Below are positions 1-11,403 of a stretch of 64,000 nt of DNA, in pieces. The notes under the pieces are model-generated. The model was not told the DNA's origin. It saw only the letters and a list, made by a program, of their open reading frames with translations, and searched no databases. The position numbers were made by a program, and so were the translations under genes. The number at the start of each line of letters is the position of its first letter. Position 1 is the stretch's first letter. This stretch comes from Isoetes taiwanensis (taxonomy: Eukaryota; Streptophyta; Lycopodiopsida; Isoetales; Isoetaceae): positions 13,407,426 through 13,471,425 of the forward strand of contig JAJEKV010000036.1 of the NCBI GenBank assembly GCA_021234155.1. The letters are read 5' to 3'.

Positions 1-2300
1 CATATGGTGCAGATCCAAATTTAAAGCATTTGACATGGCAATGATTACTCTGATGCTAGCCAGCTTGACCACAGGAGAGTAGGTTTCTTCAAAATCAACA
101 CCTTTCTTCTGAGAGTACCCCTGAGCAACTAACCTTGCTTTATACTTAGGTGTTCCATCTGAGTTAACCTTAAGCTTATACACCCATTTATTCCCTATTG
201 AGTGTTTTCCCTTTGGCAAATCAACTAGTTCATAAGTTTCAGTTCTATCAAATGATTCCATTTCTTCTTCCATTGCCCTTTTCCATTTATGACCTTCTAA
301 TCCACTGGTTGCATCTTCAAAATTTTCAGGGACCCCTGTCTGCAACACCATTAAGGCTTCATCTATATCTTGTTCTACATTTATCAATCTGCTACTCTTT
401 CCATCTGTTTTTCTTCCATATTGTGTCAAGTCCAACTTCATCTCTTCTTTAAGCCTTTCTCCTTCTGTTTTCCTTCTTTTTGCTTTTTTATTTTCTGCTT
501 CTTCACATCTTTCATTGCTGATTTTCAATGGTGTATTAATGACAGGTTTTGTGGTGTCTCCTTCCTCATCTGAACTTTCTTCTTCTTCCATGTCATAATT
601 TAAGTTTTCATTTATCACTTCCTCTTCTTTCTTTTCTTGTCTATGTGACTGAATTGTTTCTGGATTTGTATCAGGTTTTGCCTCCTCTTGTTTCCCTTTG
701 TCAATTCTTGGTCTGTACAAGACATTTTCAGAAAAACTTACATCCCTGCTTATTATAATATTTCTCTTAAGTGGATTGTACATTCGATAACCCTTAGAGT
801 TCTCATCATAACCTACAAGGTATGTCACAATTGACCTGTCATCCAATTTTTTTCTTATCTCCTGAGGAACATGAGTATAACCTAGACAGCCAAACACCTT
901 AAGTTTTTCATAATTAGGCAACTTTCCTGACCACATTTGTTCAGGGCATTTGCCCCCTATGCTCACAAATGGCAAACCATTTTGTATCATTACTGCAGTC
1001 TTTACAACTTCTTCCCATAAAAAATTTGGAAGTCCAGCATGCTTAAGCATTGACCTAGTAGCATTAAGAATTGATTTATTTTTCCTCTCAGCAACACCAT
1101 TTTGCTGAGGTGTGTAGCTACACGTATATTGCCTTTTAATCCCTCTATCTACACAATATTTTTTGAACTTAAAGGATAGATACTCACCTCCTCGATCTGA
1201 GCGTACACACTTGATCCTTTTTCCAGTTTCTAGCTCCACTTCTGCAGCATATTGTTTGAAGGCTTCAAATGCTTGCTCCTTTGTCCTTAAGCAATATATC
1301 TTCGTCTTCCTGCTATAATCATCTGTAAAAGTAATGAAATACTTTTTTCCAGTTAGCCCTGTTATGTTTATAGGACCACACAAATCTGTGTGGATCAGTC
1401 CTAGAACTTCATTTGATCTTCCTTTTGCTTTTGAGAAGGGAAGTCTTGAATGTTTTCCCAACATACAACCCCTGCAAACATGATCTTCAAGTCTGCTATC
1501 TTGTGATTTAATCCAACCGTTCTTGATCATTGATTCTATGGTTTTAATATTTGTATGTCCAAGTTTTTCATGCCATGTTGCAATATTTGGAACTATAGAC
1601 AAGTTTACACTGTTAATACCCTTTGCATTAATGCCAAATAAGTTCCCAACTCGTCTTCCCAAAAACTTTAGTGTATTTCCTTCATAAATTTTGCAGAACA
1701 TTTGTTCAAACACTACTTTAAAGCCTAAATCCACCAGCTGAGAAATAGATATCAGATTTCTAACCAAGCTGGGTACACAAAGTACATTTTGAAGATTCAC
1801 AACTTCTCCATCTAAGCTAAATAACTCAAGTATTCCAACATCCTCTATTCTTTGCAGATTTCCATTCCCAACTTGGATGAATCCTCCTTGGCTTTCCCTT
1901 TTCTCCTTCAAGATTTTGGAGTTGCAAGCAATTGTTTTTTCGGCTCCACTATCTAAAATCAGAAAATCATCATTGTCAACATTGTCATGGCATGAAAATA
2001 CTTTACTTAGGCATACCTCTTCGATTTCTGCTGTGGTGTCATCTTCGAGCATGATCTCTTCTGCCACATTTGCCTCATGGTATGTATTTCTTCCCCTTCC
2101 CCTGCCTCTTCCTCTGTAACCAGCATTTCCTCTGCCTCCTTTTCCCCTTCCCCTTGAATTATTCTTAGGGGTAGAGCAATTTGATGCATAATGGCCTCTG
2201 CCTCCACAATTATAGCAGTTTATCTCCTTCCCTAGACTAGGACAGTTAATTTTTAGATGTCCAAATTGATCACAATTGTAACAAGGGCCAATTTTTCCAC
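1..2300 (-). CDS. Ty1/copia pol (zinc knuckles, protease, integrase, RT start), partial
   Basis: On the minus strand there are two CCHC knuckles near 2290-2200 (CYNCDQFGHLKINC and CYNCGGRGHYASNC). An aspartic protease follows with LDSGAEKTIACN. The integrase core spans about 1640-780, with HTDLCGP, RSDRGGEY and NGVAERKN carrying the DDE residues. The first RT strands lie at the left edge (KWVYKLKV, KARLVAQGYSQKKGVDF). It encodes the enzymes for copying and inserting the element. It is truncated by the window edge and I saw no start codon that clearly belongs to it. It is probably translated as a fusion with gag. Confidence 0.85.
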
Positions 2301-2305
2301 TTGAT

Positions 2306-3047
2306 CTATCTTCTCTCTTTCCTTTTCTTTGTGAATAAAATTTGAGAAGCTTCATCTTCTTCCAATACCCTGTTTTGTTCTATTTCTGTTTTAAGCATTC
2401 TTTCTGCCTCAACTCTTGTTTTTGCAATTGTTCTTATAAATATACTCACATTTCCTAGACCTACAACTGCCCTGGATATAGCTAACACCTGTTGTTGTTG
2501 TGAATAAGTCACTCCTGCCCCTTCTAAATCAGCCACAATATTGTCAAAATTCTGAAAGAATTCATTAACATTATCTTTCTCATTGAACCTTAGCCTTCTT
2601 AACTCATTTTCTAAAATATCTATTTTGGGAAGATGTTTTTTCTTCATAGGTCAGGAGCATATACTTCCACATTTGGCTAGGAGTCATACCTCTCAATTTT
2701 AAGACTATGCTCGAGCTTACCTTGCTCATTATGATCCCCTGAGCTTCTCTTATCTTTGAAGTATCTTCAAAGATTCTTCCTCTAGACACAACTTCTCTTG
2801 TCTGAACTTCATCTGCTTGTTCTTCATTTGATGAAGAACTCCCTTCTGCTGCAACAGCTCCAATCTTCCCAGCTATACCACTTCCTCTACTTGAGCTCCT
2901 CAAGTGTATATTATCTTCTTCTATGAGATCCCAAAGATCCTCAACCTGCAAAACATGCTTCACCTTTTCTTTCCAAACTTGAAAACCAGAATCCCCTTTG
3001 AACACTTCGATTGCACCAAGTAAACCTGCACCAAATCCGCTTGCCAT
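2306..3047 (-). pseudogene. Ty1/copia gag, frameshifted
   Basis: The ORF starts at 3047 with MASGFGAGLLGAIEVFKGDS and contains the typical copia gag opening (W-K-x-K-V-x-x-V-L, then DLWDLIEED). It runs to 2604 and overlaps a second frame (2647-2306) that carries the C-terminal gag half (LRRLRFNEKDNVNEFFQNFD, then YSQQQQV). The shift between these frames and a further shift before the zinc knuckles mean gag is not continuous. Gag forms the virus-like particle. The start codon sits just downstream of the primer-binding site. Confidence 0.8.
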
Positions 3048-3064
3048 ATTGTGATCTCAACCTG

Positions 3065-3076
3065 GCTCTGATACCA
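3065..3076 (-). promoter_or_regulatory. Retrotransposon primer-binding site (initiator tRNA-Met)
   Basis: The minus strand reads TGGTATCAGAGC, the usual plant copia complement of the initiator tRNA-Met 3' end. It lies one base from the LTR edge (LTR starts TGTTAGATT at 3078 on the plus strand) and a few bases before the gag start. Confidence 0.85.
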
Positions 3077-3077
3077 C

Positions 3078-3500
3078 TGTTAGATTTTATCAAGAACAAT
3101 TTATAATGGCCAGAACTTTGATGCAATGTTGCTCAAGATATATGTTCTTACATGAAACATCACACTACAAATCAATGATCACTTCATTTATCAACTCCAT
3201 TAGCAAATCGAAACTCAAATGCATAAGCAATTTATTCCTTCAACTTTCAATGGTCATTAACCTTCAAACATCGAAGTAATACCAATGGTATTTCAATGGT
3301 CAATAAACAAACCTTTTCTTCACGAACTCGAATGCCCAAGGTCTCCAACGAACTCAATGCCAAATGCATCTTATGTTTTTCTTTTTTAAGCACAGGTCCG
3401 GCCGATAGGCCTAACCAAGGCTTAAGGTTCAGATTTGGCTGTCTTAAACTTCGATAGAATGGCTGTCTATGTGATCATTGCAGTTTATGGAGTCAGAAGC
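3078..3500 (-). repeat. 5' LTR of the left copia element (outer edge not defined)
   Basis: The inner LTR edge is fixed by the adjacent primer-binding site. The partner LTR is outside the window, so the outer edge (somewhere between about 3300 and 3650) cannot be placed. The end given is a guess. Confidence 0.5.
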
Positions 3501-3654
3501 TTTGCCCATGGGATTGGGCTACAGATGATTTAAATTGATTGCAGGAAGCAATTCGACCAAGAAGAATCGTGTTCAGTGAAGCTTAAATGAATCTGGAAGC
3601 GTGTTTTTGTTCTCGACTGTGCTATAGTAACTTCGGGTCCTATTACTAGATTTC

Positions 3655-3840
3655 GGGATCAAACCATTGAAACTGTTTTGTTGCTTTTTTGTTTAGGTAT
3701 TAATACCATTGGAACTAAGCTGTATCCTTGATTTTTATTTAAAAATTAATACAAAAGTGGGGTAAAACCATTAAAACGAAGTTGTATTCTTGTTTTTTCA
3801 TCTAAGACTCAATACAAAGGTTGGAGTTTGAAAATTAATG
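3655..3840 (+). repeat. Three degenerate tandem copies, about 60-75 bp each
   Basis: The motif ACCATTGAAAC...TTAATAC recurs at about 3662, 3706 and 3768, each time followed by a T-rich run and an AATACAAA-like end. It lies just 5' of the CACTA-type gene and may be part of that element's 5' region. Confidence 0.4.
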
Positions 3841-3916
3841 TATTCAAGTACCTTGTTAGGGTGTAAGTTAAGTTTATGTATATTTTAATGTTGTGTTGTT
3901 AAATGTGCAGTGCAAG

Positions 3917-5198
3917 ATGGTTAACGGAAAGGACAATGAAAAGGGGAAGGAGAAAGGTGTTGTTTCAGCTAAGATGTTATCAAAAATCTTGTCTATGTTG
4001 ATGGAGGAACAAAAGGATGCAGTGGCACGTGAACTATCAAATGGAGGCGCATCATCATCGAAGAAATCCAAGAGAAGGAGAAGGTCTTCCATTGGTAGTG
4101 GTACTTCCAAGGCAGAATGCACCTGTAGAAGGTAGTGAATCGATGGCATCGGGAAACTCTCGTGCTATGAGCTTTAAGAAGTTGGGGGACACTGAGGTAT
4201 ATTGTACATCAATTTTAATTGTTTTGAGTGTTTGTTCCTATCTCGTTGATTAATATAATGTTTTTTACATTACGTTGTAGGTGTGTGTGTCTAGTGGTGG
4301 AAAGATTCATCCTGATGCTCATGGAAAAGAGTTTATGGACATTGCAAGCAGTTACATGTTGGACCACTGCCACGAGATAAATCTAAACTGGCGACAAGTT
4401 AAGTTGCGCCAGAAGCAAGACGTGATTAATGACTTGAAGAAACAATTCGATTGCTGGTTTTAATGAGAAGGATGTCTTGAAACAACTGGGACGTAGATGG
4501 AATCATCACAGGTTAAAGGTTTGACTTCCAAACCTTCGTCTGTTAAAAAGGCAAACTGGAAAAAATTTCTAGACTTGGCGAAGGTGGAGCACCCCATGAA
4601 GAAGTTGGCGCCATCTCAAAGAAAAAAGAAACCATGCACTGGGTCGGGTGGGGATATATCAATCATCTCCAATTATGTAAGTATCTTATCTTATTTATTT
4701 AGAATCAAGTGCTATAAATACAAATTATAATTTCCTCGTATTTGCAATATTTAGTATGCCTACTTCAGAGTTTATCCTACTGAGAAAGTCATTTCCGAGA
4801 TTAAGGAAATTGGAGGATGGAAGAAATGGATCCAACGTGAGAGTGATGAAGGACGATATGGATATTAGTTAGCACTAACTCTATTTAATTATCTTGTAGC
4901 ACATGGCACTATGTTGGTAAGGGCATGGTCCCTGCAGTAGATATCAAGGGGAAAGCTGTTGCAGATCAAGTACCATGTGAGGAGAATGAAGACGATCTGC
5001 AGGTAGGTTTTAATCTAAGTTGTTGTACATGTTTATAACTTTTAATATTGTAGCCATATAACTTTTTTTCCTATGTAGTTGGATATGTCTGAATCATCAA
5101 GCAGTGGAAGTTCAAGCGATGGATCTAACACTGGCACTGGAAGTGAAGATATTACATCTAGTGCTGATAGTGAGGAGGTTGAAATTAATAGTGTTTAA
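3917..5198 (+). CDS. CACTA-type element gene, plant transposase (Ptta/En/Spm-like) family, degenerate
   Basis: A set of plus-strand exon-like blocks reads as one protein. They are 3917 to about 4196 (K/R/S-rich, ends FKKLGDTE), about 4281-4460 (FMDIASSYMLDHCHEINLNW then DVINDLKKQFD), 4464-4677 (LGRRWNHHRLKV, then NWKKFLDLAKVEHPMKKL and GSGG), about 4753-4869, 4906-5001 and 5080-5198 (Ser-rich acidic tail ending VEINSV). Intron-like GTAAG/GTATA and TAG borders separate them. The W...KKxF and WxxF...P...G pattern resembles the plant Transposase_24 family of CACTA elements. Two blocks change frame (near 4120 and 4455), so the copy is probably dead. The CACTA end at 6187 lies 1 kb downstream in the same orientation, which supports the call. 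Confidence 0.5.
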
Positions 5199-5439
5199 TC
5201 AAACATCTTTATTATTTCGTTTGTCATAAACTTCTTCGTAAACAATTCATGCGTATTGTTCTTTTCAGACATTATGAACTATTCCTTCTTTCTATGAGAC
5301 ATTATGAACTATGCTTCTATGTGTATCGTTCTTTTGAGACATTATGAACTATGCTTCTATGTGTATTGCTTCTATGTTTCATAAAAAATTCATGTCCAAT
5401 ATTCTTCTCAGGCATTGCGAACTAATCATTATGAATTAA

Positions 5440-6170
5440 AATTGCTAAAAAAAATGTCAAAAAAGAAAACAACACATGTGCCAAACAGACGACAATAATG
5501 TGTCAAAAAAATAATTTAAAATATGTCAAAAATGTGACTAAGATTTGCTAGAAAAAGTGACAAAAACTTACCCAAATATGTTTATGACAAAAATATGCCA
5601 AAAATAATTTAGAATATGACCAAATATATGTCAAAACATTGCCAAAAAAGTGACAAATATGGCCTAAAATATGTTAAAATAGGTGTCAAAAAGGTGCCAA
5701 GACAACTTAAAATGTGACAAAATAGGTGCCAAAGACTTGCCAGAAAAGTGACAAAAACTCATCTGAAATTGACACAGTAGGTGCCAAAGAATTGCCAAAA
5801 AAGTGACAAAAATAGATATAAAATATGACACTCTAGATGACACTAAATTGTCAAAAAACAACCTAAGATATGACAATATAGATGTCAAAGAATTGCCTAA
5901 AGAAGTGACAAAAAAATGCTATAAAGATGACAAATAGGGTGTCAAAAATTTGCCTAAGATATGACAATATAGACGTCAAAGAAATGCCCAAAAAAGTGAC
6001 AAAAAAATGCTATAAAGATGACAAATGAGGTGTCAAAAAATTGCCAAAAAAAGTGACAAAAACCTGACGATCTATCGTCACTAATTTTTGACATTTTTAT
6101 GGTCACATTTTTGTCAGTTCTCTGAAAAAAGCATTAGTCTACAAAGTGACAAAAAAACTGACAATAAACG
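5440..6170 (+). repeat. Dense subterminal repeats of a CACTA-type element
   Basis: Dozens of short degenerate units of the type GTGACAAAA, ATGTCAAAA and TTGCCAAAAA fill this AT-rich block. Subterminal arrays of short units next to the terminus are typical of CACTA elements, where they bind the transposase. Confidence 0.75.
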
Positions 6171-6187
6171 CCTATTCTCTTGTAGTG
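6171..6187 (+). repeat. CACTA-type 3' terminal inverted repeat
   Basis: The block ends CCTATTCTCTTGTAGTG, the reverse complement of CACTACAAGAGAATAGG. The same 17 bases end the second element at 10497. I could not find the matching left end in the window. Confidence 0.8.
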
Positions 6188-6357
6188 CCAACAAGGTCCT
6201 TTCTCCACTTTACCATTGACCCCGTTATGTAGTGCTCAGTCACTCATAGCCTCCATAGCCTGGTGGCCTTTATGCATAGGCTGCATATAATGGGAACTAA
6301 TGGGTCTAAACTAGGAGCATCATCTAAATAATGGTTACTAGGCCTCTACCCCTTTTC
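6188..6357 (+). repeat. Dispersed repeat, left piece (second copy at 27550-28180)
   Basis: This stretch matches 27560-27705 at roughly 75% by eye (shared landmarks GGGTCTAAACTAG, ATCATCTA and CTCTACCC). In the second copy the repeat continues without a break into sequence that here resumes at about 9054, so the LINE between them is an insertion. Confidence 0.7.
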
Positions 6358-8784
6358 CAGAACAAGCACGCAGACACGTTTGTACAAGTAATCAAAGAAG
6401 AAATGGGGAAAAGGAAATGGGAGGAGCACAGGGCAGACGAGAATGGAGATGCGCTCAATGACATAACAGTAAAAGTGGCATTAGAAATATTCGGGAAAAG
6501 AAGGAAGAGAAAGGAAAATGATGCCTTCAAATCTTCAATATGGTATGACGATGAGTGCAAGGAACAGAGAAGGAAAGTCAAGGCGCTTAGAGGTAAGGAA
6601 ACATACCAAAAGGAAAGAACGATATATCTAAAGTTACTGAAAGCAAAGAGGAATAAGAATCTGATGCAGCATCAATGGGGGCTGGCCAAGCTAATCAAAA
6701 AACAACCACGTAAGTTCTGGGGTGGATTTAAAGAGAAAAAGCAAGGGAATAAGGGAAGTGAAATCACACAGGGCAGCATTGGAACAACAGGATGGGAGAA
6801 CTATCTTGAAAAACTATATAAGACAGGGGCACCTCCAGCAGCAATACCTGAACTACAAATAACGGACAGGCCATGCTTCGACGTACAGGAAGTGATGATA
6901 GCATTGAATGGGATGGCCAATAACAAGGCCCCAGACCTATACGGATTAACTGTGGAAGTACTAAAATGTGCAGATACCACTATAGTAAAGCAGGTGACAG
7001 AGATATTCAATGGTATAATACACGCAGGGCTCCCAAACAGATGGGCGTACAACAGGGTCATACCCCTACACAAGGGGGGAAGTAAACAGGAACCTGGAAA
7101 CTACAGGACAATAATGGTAAGTTCCATTTTCGCAAAGTGGTACGGGAAGGTTCTAGACAATAAATTAAAGCAATGGGCAGAGGCAGGGAATTTGAGAGCA
7201 CAAAAGGGCAAAGCGTGCTTTAGACCGAACACTCAACAACAGACCACCTAGTGACTCTCCCATACTAATAGAGCATAATAGAGGCCACGGAAAAGAAAGT
7301 GATATGTTTGCTTTGTGGATTTCGTAAAAGCTTTTGATACCAGCATCAAGGGGAAAGCTTATACAGAGGCTTGTAGACATGCGGTGCACCGAGACATGGT
7401 AGGGGCAATTATGAGATTGTACTATAATGTATATGCAAAAATAGAAGAAGAAGGAAAGGCAATAGATCGTGACACGTGAGTCAAAATCAGGATGTCCATT
7501 ATCTCCAACACTGCTCGAAATATATATAGATGCCCTACGAGATTTTATAGCAGAACAACAAGGGGCGTGGACGCCCTACACTCGGGGAACCAAGGTACCT
7601 ATCATGCTATATGCCGATGATTTGGGCATGATGGCCACAAAGAACAAGGGAATGCACAGACATCGAAACTACTAGAGATCTTACGTGAAAAAGACAGGGC
7701 TAACAAAGGAATCTCACAAAACCAAAATAGTCTTTTTTGGTAACAGAATAAGCACAAGCCGCTCAAATATCTAGGGACAGAATTAGAAGAAGCAACAGAG
7801 TACAAGTATCTAGGGTATGATACACATGGCACAGTGGAAATGGGCTTAAAGGGGCGATGCTAGATTCCAAGCAAACCATAGGAAGCTACTATAACATGAA
7901 AAACTTCGCAATAGAAATAGAATAATAGACTGGGAATTAAATGCTATCTATTCGCACCACGGTGAGTCGCCACAACACAAATATATCGGGCGGAAGCCCG
8001 GGGACCGGGCTAATGACAAGAAATGGGAAAAGCAAGAAGGGATTTTCGACATACTACATAAACAGAATTCAAACTAAGGGCAAACACACCATTGACAACC
8101 ATAGTATATGAGACAGTCAGAAAAACCTATGGAGGTGAGAGCATGGGAAAGGACCATCGATACATCATAAGAAATAATGCAGTGAAAAGTCGAGAAGTTA
8201 GCAAGCATCGCAATCAACGAATCGAGAAGGTCGCACATCACCACAAGCAAAGGATGGTTTAGGGATGTAGCAATATGGACCGTGAGAAATGGGGCTAAAT
8301 TTGAGCGAGCTGATCGATGAAGGCCAATGGAATGAGGAGTGGGCAAGTAAAGCTACGCGGGCATGGCTGCAAAGACACACAGGACCCAAAACAATCTGGC
8401 TTGTATCAATATTTAATCCAGAACAGATGATAGGACAACAAATGTACCAAGATCACATGCTTGGAAAACGGAGACGAGATATTTTAGCAAAGTTTAGGAT
8501 GGGATGTCATGATCTGAGAATTGAAAAGGACAGGTGGAGAAAAATAGACAGACAGACAAAGCTATGCGGAATCTGGACGAGTGGAAATAGAGGACGAAAA
8601 CCACATGCTTAACGAATGTCCAATTTACACAGACATCAGGGAAAAGTACAGGAGAGTAAGGTGGGGACAATCAGTACATACCATAACGGCAAGGACAGAA
8701 ACAATGGGAGACCTGGCAGATGCAATACGGGAGATGCTGAACAGACACCGGGAAGCACATGAACAAAAAGGGCTTACGATATGA
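6331..8784 (+). pseudogene. LINE reverse transcriptase, frameshifted
   Basis: The first open frame (6331-7251) contains the RT finger region: ALNGMANNKAPDLYGLTVEV, then VIPLHKGGSKQEPGNYRTIM and SSIFAKWYGKVLDNKL. A later frame (7469-7675) has the polymerase motif MLYADDLGMMA. Two overlapping frames at 8289-8784 carry a C-terminal zinc-finger-like remnant (EDENHMLNECPIYTDIREKY). The frames are broken between 7251 and 7469 and again between 7675 and 8289, so the protein cannot be made whole. The opening Met at 6331 lies in the flanking repeat and is probably not a natural start. Confidence 0.8.
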
Positions 8785-9053
8785 TTTGCTAAAGAGGCAA
8801 ATCATAGACGCCCACTAAATGTACAGCTTAAAGCTGTTTGATATAGACGCACACCTGCACGGCCTAGAAGTCGGAACAAAGTAGGGTGCCGGCATTAATA
8901 GGAAAAAGTGAGCCTTCAGAAAAGGCTACAACAAAACAGCGTGATGAGCTAGTAGCCCCCACCAGGGAGTTCGCCCACGCTACACAAGTCCAGAGGCCTC
9001 AGGGCACAAGGGACAATAATGTATTCTATTCTATTCTATTCTATTCTATTCTA
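6358..9053 (+). mobile_element. Non-LTR retrotransposon (LINE), probably 5'-truncated, (TATTC)n tail
   Basis: The element holds a reverse transcriptase and a zinc-finger-like C-terminal part, and ends in a pentanucleotide tail at 9019-9053. No endonuclease domain is visible, so the 5' end is probably lost. The insertion is bracketed by two halves of a dispersed repeat. The clade is not certain. Confidence 0.8.
9019..9053 (+). repeat. (TATTC)n microsatellite tail of the LINE
   Basis: About six TATTC units end the element. Simple-repeat tails instead of poly(A) are known for several LINE groups. Confidence 0.8.
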
Positions 9054-9600
9054 TATATCAACATAACTTGATATAACATGAATAGTAACTAATCCTAATC
9101 ACATGCATCTAACTTACAGTTAGGATCCATTGATTAGGGTTCATGATCAGAATTGTGGGTTCTAGAATGGCTCTAGAAGACAACATTCTAACTCATCTGG
9201 AATGCTAACTTCTAGATGAACTAGCTAAGAATCCACTCAAATACCTACTTCTGAAGAACTGCCTCTTTGCTCTAGAGGTCTCCATCACTTGCAGGTGGTT
9301 TAGAGTAGATGCTCCTCCCTCGGATGCATGTACACTCCCGCGCTGCTGTTGCAAGCTATGCTATCGAAGGCATTCCTCGAATCGGAGATGTGAGCGTGAA
9401 CTGGGATCAGGAGTGGGGTGGAGCCAAAAGTGGTCTAGGTTTAGGGTTTGGCCTTTTATGTATCATGGTTCACATGAAAGGCCATTTGGCTGCAATAGAG
9501 TATGTCCATATGGCGGGTCCATGTGGAAATGGGTTCCTTCCTTAGATTGGGTAAGTTATTACATAACTTAGCCATTCCCCCACGCTTGGTACATACAAGT
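9054..9600 (+). repeat. Dispersed repeat, right piece (homologous to 27735-28150)
   Basis: Landmarks shared with the copy at 27.7-28.1 kb are the ATATCAACATAA start, TCTAGAATGGCTCTAGAA versus TCTAGGAAGGCTCTACTA, GAGGTCTCCAT.ACTTGC, and TCCATGTGGAAATGG near the end. No coding signal is seen. Confidence 0.65.
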
Positions 9601-9929
9601 CTACTAATGTAAGTTTGTATGGCGACTTGGCCTAGGATATACATATTTATACCGTATATTATAGGTTGGAAAGTCATAGATGATGATGAGGATGACATTA
9701 AACATGATATTGAAGACCAATTCCATGCGTTATGACAATTTATGTTGAATATTTTGTAAAAGTTTGCTTTTAATTGCTTCTCTTGCAATTTCATTAGCTA
9801 TATAGGACCTACGAACATACATGCATACATACATAAATACTGGATATAATGTTTATGCAATATTTCTAATGTTATTTATACGTTAAAGACCATGCCAGCC
9901 TAAAAGTAGTATAAAAAGTCTGTTTGCCA

Positions 9930-10497
9930 GGTTGTTTCCCTCATACTAGCTTGTGGCACTTCTGTGTCAAACTTAGCCCCTTTTGCATCAAGATATCTAT
10001 GTATTTCTACTTCACAATATCACTACATTGACACTTGTTTGACACAATCACGTGATGCAAGTGCCACAATAAAAAATAAGGAATTGATGTAAAATTGCCA
10101 ATATGTTTGACACTATAAAATGATACAAATGTTTTACAAAAGGTGACAAGAAGCTATTACAAAATATGACACAAATGCGTAACAACATTGACCTAAAACT
10201 TTAGAACTAATGATGTTATGGTAGATACAAACCTATTGCTAGATTTGACTTTTAAGTATGTCACAATCCTTCTGCAATACATGATGCAATCATCATTATA
10301 AATGCTAATGAAAAAGTACCAAGAATTTGACACAAATATGTCACAAACATGACATTGCTATTGACACAACTATACTGACACAAGTTCGGACGCAATCGAA
10401 TTAATTTGTGTCACTTTCAAGCTTTTGACACAAATCTGACAAACCTTAAAACCTAGTGACACAGGGCTTGACGCAAAAACCCTATTCTCTTGTAGTG
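9930..10497 (+). mobile_element. Second CACTA-type 3' end with subterminal repeats
   Basis: Units such as TTTGACACAA, TGTCACAAA and GTGACACA recur throughout, and the block ends at 10497 with the same 17-base terminus as the first element (CCTATTCTCTTGTAGTG). The subterminal unit differs (GACACAAA rather than GACAAAAA), so the two elements are related families, not recent copies. A possible last coding exon of this element lies at about 9664-9738, following a TTATAG acceptor (acidic reading VIDDDEDDIKHDIED). No left end was found. Confidence 0.7.
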
Positions 10498-10499
10498 TT

Positions 10500-10578
10500 T
10501 CAAAAAATTGACAGGGGCCCCGCGATCGGCCGCGACCGGCAATAGCCAGAAGAAGCGGGTCTGCCAATTTTTCGGAAG
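10500..10578. repeat. Imperfect foldback next to the CACTA end
   Basis: CAAAAAATTGACAG...CCCCGC pairs with GCGGG.CTGCCAATTTTTCG around a GC-rich core (GATCGGCCGCGACCGGC). Similar GC-rich foldbacks sit at 11289-11403 and 40986-41103. Confidence 0.5.
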
Positions 10579-10608
10579 AGGAGCCACTGCTTCCCTTTCC
10601 CTACAACA

Positions 10609-11130
10609 TAGAAGTTGGGGAATCGTGTCTTGAAGCTTGAAAATTTCTGCAATAAGATCCAAGAACAGAAGCTCTGCAAGAAGATCCGAAATCTGGCTCT
10701 GAAAGAAGATCCAAAATCTGCAAGAAGAACAGAAGCTCTGCAGCCAAACCCCAAGCTTTTAGCTCAAATGAGCCTTTTCTTCAGGTGGGGACGTAAAACA
10801 GGCTTATTTACAATATAGTTTTCCTCCGGCATCATCCAGCTCTGCAAGAAGCTCCAAAATCTACAAGAAATCTGGCTTTGCAAGAAAAGCTCTACAAGAA
10901 GCTATGTAGAAAACTAGACAAGAAGCTCTGGAATCTGCAGGAAATCTGACTCTGCAAGAAGATCCGAGGCGAAAAGCTCTGCGGCCATTTACCGGCTCTT
11001 TACCCTAAAATTTACCTACTGTGCGGAATGGGTGCCCCAATTTCCATTCTGCATTATTGGCACATGCCACGTGGATGCACAGAAATAAGCGCCAGCATAT
11101 CTTGATGACCCAACTTCTATATTGTGCATT
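10609..11130. mobile_element. MITE-like element with TIR (C)TACAACATAGAAGTTGGG
   Basis: The left end CTACAACATAGAAGTTGGGG is inverted at 11108-11130 as ACCCAACTTCTATATTGTGC. Inside is a series of near repeats of the type CTCTGCAAGAAGATCC / AAATCTGGCTCTG. The same terminus occurs at 41103 and 58797 (ACAATATAGTACTTGGG), and the CCATTCTGCATT...CCACGTGG block at 11050-11085 recurs inverted near 58850. No coding potential is seen. Confidence 0.6.
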
Positions 11131-11288
11131 GATAATAAAAGTCTATATACTTCTATTTGTATGCCAATGGAACTCTATTGTAGCTGGCAGCGCCGCTTGA
11201 GCTCCCCTAAGACCTGAAGTTTCCACAGAAGAAACAAAAATAGGAATCCAGGAGGAAAAAATGCCTGTTGTTTATGTATTTAGAAATA

Positions 11289-11403
11289 TGCCACCAAGAG
11301 GCGGTTTCCAGCCGGAAACCGGCTGGCGGCGCCCACGAGCGGTGGAGCCGCGAATGGTGGCGTCGCCAGCTGGTTTCCGACTGGAAACCACCGATAGGTG
11401 GCA
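11289..11403. repeat. 115-bp GC-rich foldback (nested palindrome)
   Basis: TGCCACC...GGTTTCCAGCCGGAAACC.GCTGGCG.CGCC.AC on the left pairs with its inverted copy on the right. Each arm contains its own small palindrome (GGTTTCC...GGAAACC). It could form a long hairpin. Confidence 0.75.

Larger units (their letters stand above)
1..3077 (-). mobile_element. Ty1/copia retrotransposon, 5' part (runs off left edge)
   Basis: Reading the minus strand from 3076 leftwards gives primer-binding site, gag, two CCHC zinc knuckles, protease, integrase and the start of reverse transcriptase. That domain order (IN before RT) defines Ty1/copia. The 3' part of RT, the RNase H and the 3' LTR lie outside the window. 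The gag has a frame break near 2610-2650 and another near 2310. The protease-integrase-RT part showed no stop in the stretches I translated, so it may still be open. Confidence 0.9.

Noticed and set aside
3173-3190. CACTACAAATC as a possible CACTA left end
   Set aside because: It lies inside the copia LTR region and does not continue as the 17-base terminus seen at 6187 and 10497.
10500-10818. ORFs through the foldback and MITE (for example 10500-10754 minus)
   Set aside because: They run across repeated CTCTGCAAGAAG units and a palindrome, with no protein family signal.
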